Source of the DNA: an uncultured Dialister sp.
GTDB lineage: Bacteria > Bacillota > Negativicutes > Veillonellales > Dialisteraceae
Length of the DNA stretch: 19,365 bases
Reading direction: 5' to 3'
Assembly (NCBI GenBank): GCA_900543455.1
Contig: UQRR01000037.1
Span: forward strand, 1 to 19,365
Shown: one piece after another, positions 1-4,841 of the stretch
Numbering within the stretch: position 1 is the stretch's first letter
How the letters are laid out: each line of letters begins with the position of its first letter
Notes under the pieces: model-generated
The model's database searches: none
What the model was told of the DNA's origin: nothing
What the model saw: the letters and a program-made list of their open reading frames with translations, nothing else
Position numbers and translations under genes: made by a program

Positions 1-72
1 ACCGCTACGTAGCCCCCTCACCCCTTCGGGGAGCTCCCCCGATGGGGAGCCAAGAACGTTCTGCCGCTTAAC
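1..72. repeat. Dispersed intergenic repeat, copy 1
   Basis: This stretch is nearly the same as 3206-3278 in the same orientation. It starts ACCGCTACGTAGCCCCCTCA and contains the inverted pair GGGGAGC/GCTCCCC around CCCC-TTCG-GGGG and CCCCGATGGGG palindromes. No reading frame is supported here. It is REP-like intergenic DNA. Copy 1 runs on into a further repeat sequence (CTTAACTTAATGGCATT) that resembles the end of the element at 3057-3369. Confidence 0.75.
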
Positions 73-78
73 TTAATG

Positions 79-100
79 GCATTCCCCTAGAGGGGAATGC
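79..100. repeat. Perfect 22-nt palindrome
   Basis: GCATTCCCCT and AGGGGAATGC form a perfect dyad around a central AG. A related motif (CCCCTAGAGGGG) recurs at about 3045-3055, so this belongs to the dispersed repeat family and is not a gene-specific operator. No U-run follows, so it is not a convincing terminator. Confidence 0.6.
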
Positions 101-123
101 TGTGATACGAGAATACCATCTTC

Positions 124-146
124 TAAAAAAAGGCGGCGAAGCCGCC
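124..146 (-). terminator. Intrinsic terminator, minus strand (second, distal)
   Basis: On the minus strand GGCGGC-ttc-GCCGCC is followed directly by TTTTTTT. This is a compact GC hairpin with U-tract. It lies about 100 bp beyond the stop of the ADP-ribosylglycohydrolase-like gene and would back up the terminator at 192-240. The hairpin core also recurs without a U-tract near 3018-3030, so it may have arisen from a dispersed repeat. Confidence 0.55.
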
Positions 147-153
147 ACGAGAG

Positions 154-176
154 CCCTGAACCTTGAACCTTGAACC
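154..176. repeat. Heptanucleotide repeat, three units
   Basis: The units CCCTGAA, CCTTGAA and CCTTGAA follow one another at a 7-bp period. This is one of several 7-bp arrays in the window (see 1581-1721, 2942-2983, 16537-16566 and 19266-19300). Confidence 0.6.
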
Positions 177-191
177 AAATGAAAGCAAAGT

Positions 192-240
192 AAAAAGAGG
201 CTGTGAAGAAATGGGGATTCATTTCTTCACAGCCCCTTTT
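192..240 (-). terminator. Bidirectional-looking intrinsic terminator after the ADP-ribosylglycohydrolase-like gene
   Basis: GGCTGTGAAGAAATG (199-213) pairs perfectly with CATTTCTTCACAGCC (220-234) around a 6-nt loop. On the minus strand the hairpin is followed by CTCTTTTTAC; on the plus strand by CCCCTTTTTTTT. It begins immediately after the stop codon of the minus-strand gene ending at 242. Confidence 0.85.
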
Positions 241-241
241 T

Positions 242-1300
242 TTATGGATTATATTTCTGATACACATAGAAGAGCTTGTCGGACATGAAGGAGATGACAT
301 TCTGTCCCTCCAGGATATCGGCCCAATAGTCAGGCATGAAGGCGGTGCCGAAGCGAGCGCCTTCGATGGCTCCTGTCACGGCGGCCGTGGTATTGCTCTT
401 GCCGCCATGGTTGGCAGCGGTGATGAGTGCATCGAGCGGATCATCGAGCGCGAGGACGGAGTAGATGGCGATGGCGAGGGCTTCATCGGCATTTGCGCCG
501 CTTCCCAGGGAGGCGATGCTGTCGATGTGGTCCCATGTGCCGCTCTTTCCGGCGGGGCGGGCATTCGCCTGCTCGACCGCGACGGTGAGGAGACCGATGA
601 TGCCTGTCGTCTTGTGCTGCTTCGAGAGGAGGACGGTCACACGCTCCAGAGACTTCGGCAGCGTCAGGCCATAGGTGAGACAGGAAATGAGCGCGGCCAG
701 AGCGCCGGCGCTGTAGTAGGCTGTCGGATTGGAATGAGAGAGCGCAGCGAGCTTCACCGCAGTGTCGAAAGCGAGCTTCTCATCACCGGCAAAAAGGAGA
801 CCCACAGGGACGGCTCGCATGAGAGCGGCGCTGCCCTTGCTGTCATTCACCTTGAGCTTCGTCGAGCCGCGGCCGTCTTTGGAGAAGGCGGAGAGCAGCC
901 CTTCCTCCGGATTGCGGCGGGCGTGCATGAATTTTTCTCGGACGAGGCAGAATTCTCTTTCATGCGGCTGGCGGCGCATCCATGTCTTCTGTCCGCGGCG
1001 CGGTTCTTCGCCCGTCTGGCTGTAAAACCAGCGCATGTATCCGCGGTACACCCCTTCCAAGATCTCCAGCTTCTTGGCATCTGCCCATAAGATCCCATCG
1101 ATCGTTGCCAGTACCATCTGGGTGTTGTCTGACACAGGCGCTAGTTTCCCATTTTTCGCGTCCCGCACCAGCGTGCGCAGCCCGAAGGGCCCGAAGCGGC
1201 GCTGGATGCGACTGACGGAAAAACTTTGCAGCGGATAACCTAACGCATCACCGCAGGCTCCTCCGAGAAGCGCTCCGCGAAATTGATCTATCCCTGCCAT
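242..1300 (-). CDS. ADP-ribosylglycohydrolase-family (DraG/ARH-like) protein with altered metal site
   Basis: 352 aa. The family removes ADP-ribose from proteins or small molecules using a binuclear Mg site in an all-alpha fold. The N-terminus has the family signature (GGACGDALG, residues 13-21), then SDNTQM at 57-62 in place of the usual (S/T)DDTQM. The C-terminal motif reads HGGKSNTTAA at 298-307, where active members have GGDxDxTAA. So three aspartates expected to bind metal appear as N59, K301 and N303. The start is clear: ATG at 1300 preceded by AGGAGG at 6-7 nt spacing. Length is normal for the family. It is followed by two terminators and preceded by a long structured leader with its own promoter, so it is probably monocistronic. 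The family call is firm; hydrolase activity is doubtful, and it may be a binding or regulatory pseudo-enzyme. Confidence 0.85.
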   Translation of the reverse strand: MAGIDQFRGALLGGACGDALGYPLQSFSVSRIQRRFGPFGLRTLVRDAKNGKLAPVSDNTQMVLATIDGILWADAKKLEILEGVYRGYMRWFYSQTGEEPRRGQKTWMRRQPHEREFCLVREKFMHARRNPEEGLLSAFSKDGRGSTKLKVNDSKGSAALMRAVPVGLLFAGDEKLAFDTAVKLAALSHSNPTAYYSAGALAALISCLTYGLTLPKSLERVTVLLSKQHKTTGIIGLLTVAVEQANARPAGKSGTWDHIDSIASLGSGANADEALAIAIYSVLALDDPLDALITAANHGGKSNTTAAVTGAIEGARFGTAFMPDYWADILEGQNVISFMSDKLFYVYQKYNP

Positions 1301-1525
1301 GGTATCCTCCTTTTCTTGAAATACTCTTTTCCCCTGTGGGTGATCGCATGTAAGCGAAGAGAAGCGTCCCGGACAGGGGGCCTCTTCTCGTTCATCACAT
1401 CATACTTGGATAAGCGGCCGGTACTCCGGTCCGCCTTACAGGGAAAGAAAAGTTTCTGACAATCGCTTGCAGAAACTTCTACTTGTGCGGAAATCAGACG
1501 CTGATACCCGTACTGTATCATATTG
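1301..1525 (-). promoter_or_regulatory. Long structured 5' leader of the ADP-ribosylglycohydrolase-like gene
   Basis: From the predicted start near 1525 to the ATG there are about 225 nt with several hairpins. AAGTTTCTG (1450-1458) pairs with CAGAAACTT (1470-1478). A GC-rich hairpin lies around CCGG-TACT-CCGG at about 1412-1436. GAGAAG (1359-1364) pairs with CTTCTC (1384-1389). CCCCTGT (1331-1337) can instead pair with ACAGGGG (1373-1379), which crosses that last hairpin, so the two folds form either alternatives or a pseudoknot close to the ribosome binding site. I do not match it to a known riboswitch class. A 77-codon frame crosses the leader but lacks a ribosome binding site. Confidence 0.4.
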
Positions 1526-1530
1526 ATTCT

Positions 1531-1559
1531 ATTATATCATAAGGTCAGAGGGTTGGAAA
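1531..1559 (-). promoter_or_regulatory. Sigma-70-type promoter for the ADP-ribosylglycohydrolase-like gene
   Basis: On the minus strand TTTCCA (1559-1554) and a perfect TATAAT (1536-1531) are separated by 17 bp. The start would lie near 1525, giving the long leader described separately. Confidence 0.55.
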
Positions 1560-1580
1560 TGGGGGAACTTCGAGGGGCGG

Positions 1581-1721
1581 CTGGTGACTGGTGATTAGTG
1601 ACTAGTGACTGGAGACTGGAGACTGGGAGACTAGGAGACATCAGACATCAGATATCAGACATCAGACGTCTAACATCAGACGTCTAACGTCTAATGTCTA
1701 ATATCTAATATCTAACGTCTC
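1581..1721. repeat. Drifting heptanucleotide tandem array (about 20 units)
   Basis: Units of 7 bp follow each other and change step by step: CTGGTGA, TTAGTGA, CTAGTGA, CTGGAGA, then CATCAGA, TATCAGA, then CGTCTAA, TGTCTAA, TATCTAA. Two units near 1621-1638 carry an extra G. No coding frame is supported. The same 7-bp motif family appears elsewhere in the window. Confidence 0.8.
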
Positions 1722-1752
1722 AAGCGGGCATCGCCCCATTTATACTCCGCGG

Positions 1753-1838
1753 CGCATTTCGTCATCCTGAGCGGAGTGAAATGTCGGATGTTCGATCATG
1801 TAAAGGCGGAACAGTGAGAACTGAGTCGAAGGATCTGG
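1753..1838. repeat. Dispersed repeat, inverted relative to the pair at 16.2-16.5 kb
   Basis: The segment 1805-1836 (GGCGGAACAG, TGAGAACTGA, GTCGAAGGATCT) matches the reverse complement of 16455-16487 with few changes. The preceding GTCATCCTGAGCGGA resembles the reverse complement of the GCAGAATGAC end of that repeat. No gene is present in this gap. Confidence 0.6.
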
Positions 1839-1850
1839 CACCGTACCACC

Positions 1851-1930
1851 ATTCCTAATTCATCATTCGCGCAAAGCTTTCATTCATAATCAGTGGACGG
1901 AGCCGCCCAAGGGGCTAACCCTTTGAACCT
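1851..1930 (+). repeat. Inverted dispersed repeat, left copy
   Basis: About 80 bp beginning ATTCCTAATTCATCATTCGC and ending in GGGGCTAACCCTTTGAA. It is nearly identical to the reverse complement of 19286-19365, with one clear mismatch in the first 70 bp. It is non-coding. A short fragment (GGGCTAACCCTCAGAC) also recurs at about 3538-3553. Confidence 0.85.
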
Positions 1931-1965
1931 TTTTCCCTTGCCCTGAACCATCCCCTTGCGGGCTG

Positions 1966-1974
1966 TGGTAAAAT
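1966..1974 (+). promoter_or_regulatory. Extended -10 promoter candidate for the DUF2156 gene
   Basis: TGG followed by TAAAAT makes an extended -10 element. No good -35 lies at the expected distance. It is the best candidate within 100 bp upstream of the plus-strand gene at 2063. A 7-bp dyad (TGACCGG-cga-CCGGTCA, 2014-2030) lies in the resulting leader and could be an operator or a small hairpin. Confidence 0.4.
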
Positions 1975-2062
1975 AGAAACAGGTTATTTAATTTTTTGAA
2001 TATAAGAGAGCCATGACCGGCGACCGGTCACAGATCGCCTCACAAGGAGCATAGACATTACC

Positions 2063-2944
2063 ATGGATTTCAAACCTTTTCGCATAGAAGACAAAGCGCG
2101 GATCGACAGCTACTTCGCCGTGCATCATTACGAGCAGATCGACTGCACCTTCAATACACTTTTCCTGTGGCAGGATGCGTATCAGACGTCCTGGGCGGAG
2201 CAGGACGGCATACTTTTCGTCCGCGCAGGGAAAGGAAAGGATACCTTCTTCATGCCGCCGTTTGCCAAGGAGGAAGAAGATTTCGTACACGGTCTTGCCC
2301 TCATCCACGAGGAGTACGACAAGCTGGGACTGCCTTTCCGCTTGAAGTCCGCCTCTTCCTGGGTGACAGAGCAGATCGAACGTCTCGTGCCGGGCAAATA
2401 TGATTTCATCGAAGACCGTGACAATGAGGAGTACGTCTATAAGACAGATGACATGATCCGCCTGCCTGGCAAGAAGCTCCGCATGAAGAAGAACCATCTG
2501 AACGGCTTCCTTCGCCAGTACGCAGACTATCAGTACGAGGCCATCACAAAGGAGAATCTGGAGGATGCCAAGGCGGGCATTCACGACTGGTTCCTCCGTC
2601 ACGGAGACATCGAGGAAGAGGAGCAGGCGATGGAGCGTTGCTTTGACAACTGGGATGCGCTCGGCGTGAAAGGCGCGATCATTCGCATCTATGGGAAGGT
2701 CGAGGCCTTCACGAATGGTGATCTCATCAATGAGAAAATGGCGCATATCATTTTCGAAAAAGCAAATCCGGAGATTCGCGGCCTCTATCAGGCGATCAAT
2801 CGCGACTTCCTCATTCATGAGTTTGCGGAGACCGAATTCGTGAATCGCGAAGAAGACCTCGGCCTCCCGGGTCTTCGCGAAGCCAAGATGGGCTATCATC
2901 CCGATCATCTGACAGAGAAATATGATGTGGTGTTGAAAGAGTGA
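2063..2944 (+). CDS. DUF2156 family protein (LPG-synthase C-terminal / GNAT-like)
   Basis: 293 aa. The family shares the acyltransferase-like C-terminal domain of phosphatidylglycerol lysyltransferase, but stand-alone members are soluble proteins of unknown substrate. Recognisable features are the central RLPGKKLRMKKNHLNGF segment (about residues 133-148), which is a hallmark of this group, and the C-terminal VNREEDLGLPGLREAK segment (about 261-276). No signal peptide or membrane helix is seen. The ATG is 13 nt from AAGGAG, a rather long gap, but no better in-frame start is present. A 13-codon frame (ATG at 2013 to TAG) lies between promoter and gene. The stop codon TGA is itself the first unit of a 7-bp repeat array. 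It stands alone on the plus strand. Family call good; function unknown. Confidence 0.85.
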   Translation: MDFKPFRIEDKARIDSYFAVHHYEQIDCTFNTLFLWQDAYQTSWAEQDGILFVRAGKGKDTFFMPPFAKEEEDFVHGLALIHEEYDKLGLPFRLKSASSWVTEQIERLVPGKYDFIEDRDNEEYVYKTDDMIRLPGKKLRMKKNHLNGFLRQYADYQYEAITKENLEDAKAGIHDWFLRHGDIEEEEQAMERCFDNWDALGVKGAIIRIYGKVEAFTNGDLINEKMAHIIFEKANPEIRGLYQAINRDFLIHEFAETEFVNREEDLGLPGLREAKMGYHPDHLTEKYDVVLKE

Positions 2945-2983
2945 CTGGTAGCTGGAGACTAGTGACTAGTGACTGGTGACTTA
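2942..2983. repeat. Heptanucleotide repeat array, six units
   Basis: Units TGACTGG, TAGCTGG, AGACTAG, TGACTAG, TGACTGG and TGACTTA follow directly from the stop codon of the DUF2156 gene. They are the same sequence family as the start of the array at 1581. Confidence 0.75.
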
Positions 2984-3056
2984 AATACTACTTTCGGGCA
3001 TCGCCATCTTTATACTGCGGCGAAGCCGCCACCGATGAGCCTTCCCCTAGAGGGGC

Positions 3057-3369
3057 AATGCTATTAAGTTAAGGAAAATGTTAGCACCGTAACGACTTGC
3101 TTCCCCCTTCGGGGGAAGTGCCGAAGGCAATAGGGGCATGCTAACGGTATAACGCTCCATGTTGAATAGTCCGATGCTATCGATATTCCAACATTTTCAG
3201 GCAATACCGCTACGTAGCCCCCTCAGCCCTCCGGGCAGCTCCCCCGATGGGGAGCCAAGAATGTTCTGCCGCTTAACTATTTAAGGAAGGCTATGACGAA
3301 GCTATGTATAAAATTCTTATAAAGTCTGACTCTGCGATTTAATCAGCGTTTCCTTAACTTAATAGCATT
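3057..3369. mobile_element. MITE-like element with 21-bp perfect terminal inverted repeats
   Basis: The 21 bp at 3057-3077 (AATGCTATTAAGTTAAGGAAA) are the exact reverse complement of 3349-3369, giving a 313-bp unit with no coding capacity. Inside are hairpins (CTTCCCCC-ttc-GGGGGAAG near 3100) and a copy of the dispersed repeat found at 1-72 (here 3206-3278). There is no transposase in the window. I cannot confirm target-site duplications. It could also be a composite of nested intergenic repeats. Confidence 0.45.
3206..3278. repeat. Dispersed intergenic repeat, copy 2
   Basis: This is a direct near-copy of 1-72, differing mainly in the CCCCTTCGGGG loop region (GCCCTCCGGGC here) and at a few single bases. 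It is located within the MITE-like unit 3057-3369. The gap around it (2945-3562) contains only repeats: no gene is supported, and 3410-3465 holds another palindromic repeat (CGCCCCTTCGGGGCA; CCTCCTTCCAAAGGAAGGAGG). Confidence 0.75.
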
Positions 3370-3562
3370 ACTCTGAAAGGGCAAGGGGGCCGGGGGACAC
3401 GAAATCCACAAGCCAACCTCCGCCCCTTCGGGGCACCTCCTTCCAAAGGAAGGAGGTAGGGAGAAAACAGATTCGCATTTCTCATTTCTCATTTAAGCGA
3501 AATACTTAAACGCAATCTATGAGACCGCCGCCCCATGGGCTAACCCTCAGACTTTTCACATC

Positions 3563-4207
3563 CTACATCATGACAAAAAGACCTATCATCAGGATCGCCA
3601 CAAAGAGCCAATAGAAGAACTTCTCCCAGAACGCCTGCCGATTCTTCTTTGTCGAGACCTCGAAGCCGCAATGCGGGCAATACTTCAGCCCCACGACATC
3701 CGGCACCGGACCGCGGCAATGCGGACACACCTCGCAGTGCCCCGCCGCATACTGCGCGCGCTCCTCCGTCGTCAACTCCGGCAGGATCTCCACCGGCGTA
3801 TCCAACAGCCGGCACCCACACGCCGGGCAGAAACGGAGCATATTCCCCTCATACACCCGCCCGCACCCTCGGCAGCGCACAGCATCCTCCGGCAGCGGCT
3901 GCTCCAGCACCTGATGACACGCCGGACATCGATCCCAGCGCTTCCGCATCCCATGCCCGCAGTACGGACACTTTGAAAGATGCGGCCACGACGCCTCCCA
4001 GCTCCCCGCCTCCGGTGCATGCGAAGGCTTTGAAAGTGACGTATAAGAGATCCCAGTCCCCGGGATCCCCACCGTCGTCCGGACACCATTCTGTCCGAAC
4101 GTGATATGCGCCCCGCGCCGCCCAATCGACGTCGAGACCCCGCACTTCCCGACATTCAGCGTCACTCCCGGCATGATCTTGATCCGCCGCTGAAAACGAA
4201 AACCCAT
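3563..4207 (-). CDS. DUF4236 domain protein with three zinc ribbons and a C-terminal membrane anchor
   Basis: 214 aa. The N-terminus (about 1-55) is a DUF4236 domain: an MGFRFQRRIKIMPGVTLNV start, then a GVSTSIG segment and a GVRTTVGIPGTGISY ending. Three CxxC...CxxC zinc-ribbon pairs follow at about 80-97, 110-132 and 157-177. The C-terminus (about 195-214) is a single hydrophobic helix ending at the last residue, so the protein is probably tail-anchored with its domains in the cytoplasm. The role of DUF4236 is unknown. The start ATG at 4207 has AAGG about 9 nt upstream, with AGGAG further off. The gene is separated from the operon upstream by the terminator at 4245-4297, and a promoter overlaps that terminator. 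Confidence 0.8.
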   Translation of the reverse strand: MGFRFQRRIKIMPGVTLNVGKCGVSTSIGRRGAHITFGQNGVRTTVGIPGTGISYTSLSKPSHAPEAGSWEASWPHLSKCPYCGHGMRKRWDRCPACHQVLEQPLPEDAVRCRGCGRVYEGNMLRFCPACGCRLLDTPVEILPELTTEERAQYAAGHCEVCPHCRGPVPDVVGLKYCPHCGFEVSTKKNRQAFWEKFFYWLFVAILMIGLFVMM

Positions 4208-4244
4208 TTCTTCTGCCTTCTTTCTCCTGTTGTCTCATACATAA

Positions 4245-4297
4245 GATAAAAAACCGTGCTGTTTTGTCTCATTCATAAGACAATATAGCACGGTTTC
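4245..4297 (-). terminator. Intrinsic terminator at the end of the seven-gene operon
   Basis: AAACCGTGCT (4251-4260) pairs with AGCACGGTTT (4287-4296), with an inner TTGTCT/AGACAA stem. On the minus strand the hairpin is followed by TTTTTTATC. It lies about 120 bp past the stop of the last operon gene. Confidence 0.85.
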
Positions 4298-4311
4298 TGT
4301 CTCATCGACAA
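4282..4311 (-). promoter_or_regulatory. Promoter candidate for the DUF4236 gene
   Basis: On the minus strand TTGTCG (4311-4306) and TATATT (4287-4282) lie 18 bp apart. The start would fall inside the loop of the terminator hairpin, so transcripts from this promoter would lack the left arm and escape termination. Confidence 0.4.
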
Positions 4312-4418
4312 GACGGTTTTATAAACTCATTCTAACGAAACAGCCAGTCTTCGTCATTCTGCCAGTTTTTCTTTCAGCGCCATGAGGCTGGCGTCTGCAT
4401 GCTCAAGATCTATGAAAT

Positions 4419-4841
4419 CTACTTTTCCTCTACGTTCATGCGATACAGGCGGTCCAACTCATTCATCAAGCGATCCTGCAGCGTCGTGTTATCACCATCT
4501 GCATCCGCGACCATCTGCCTAAGCTTTTCAAAGCCTGCTTCCGAACACTGTTCTGCATAGTCTATACACTTGTCAAAGTCGGTAAAATCATTGATATTTT
4601 CTTCATTCACATCCTCTGCCCCCAGACGCAGCGCCTGGATCAGAGCCTGGTCCCTGGTATCAAATGTCTTAAAGAGAATCCAGCCCGTCTTTTTGGTTGG
4701 CAGCTTTTTCGGCTCGTCCATGCCAAGTGCCATGGTGAGAAAAAAGATTTCCTTATTCGGCGTCGCTTCGAGATCGAGGATATTCCCATGGGTATTGATG
4801 TAGTCCCTATTTTCGTCCGCAATATACGCTCTATCTGCCAT
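4419..4841 (-). CDS. Small Dnd-associated-like protein (last gene of the operon)
   Basis: 140 aa. The middle section (about residues 29-105: KEIFFLTMALGM, then KKTGWILFKTF, then DQALIQALRL, then a late AEQCSEAGFEKL) resembles, from memory, the small helical proteins annotated as dnd system-associated protein 4. The match is by pattern only. The ATG overlaps the TAA of the DndD-like ATPase gene (TAATG), which implies translational coupling and suggests the two products work together. At the 3' end a sensible 22-residue stretch (VDFIDLEHADASLMALKEKL and AE) continues in a shifted frame to a TGA at 4354. One more A in the AAAA run at 4423-4426 would join it to this protein, so the gene may be frameshifted near its end. 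Confidence 0.75.
   Translation of the reverse strand: MADRAYIADENRDYINTHGNILDLEATPNKEIFFLTMALGMDEPKKLPTKKTGWILFKTFDTRDQALIQALRLGAEDVNEENINDFTDFDKCIDYAEQCSEAGFEKLRQMVADADGDNTTLQDRLMNELDRLYRMNVEEK

Larger units (their letters stand above)
4231..4317. repeat. Three regularly spaced imperfect palindromes, TGTCT-N8-AGACA
   Basis: Copies begin at 4231 (TGTCTCATACATAAGATA), 4265 (TGTCTCATTCATAAGACA) and 4298 (TGTCTCATCGACAAGACG), at 33-34 bp spacing, about three helical turns. The middle copy is the loop of the terminator hairpin. The third overlaps the -35 of the predicted promoter for the DUF4236 gene. They may be operator sites. Confidence 0.6.

Noticed and set aside
203..1090. A long plus-strand open frame of 295 codons opposite the ADP-ribosylglycohydrolase-like gene
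   Set aside because: The minus-strand frame has clear family motifs and a strong ribosome binding site. The plus-strand product has no recognisable motif and starts inside the terminator.
1288..1521. 77-codon frame across the leader of the ADP-ribosylglycohydrolase-like gene
   Set aside because: No ribosome binding site, start only a few bases from the predicted transcription start, and the sequence is better explained by hairpins.
4231..4317. A short CRISPR array
   Set aside because: Only three imperfect palindromic units; the two spacers are inverted copies of each other and form a terminator stem. No cas gene is nearby.
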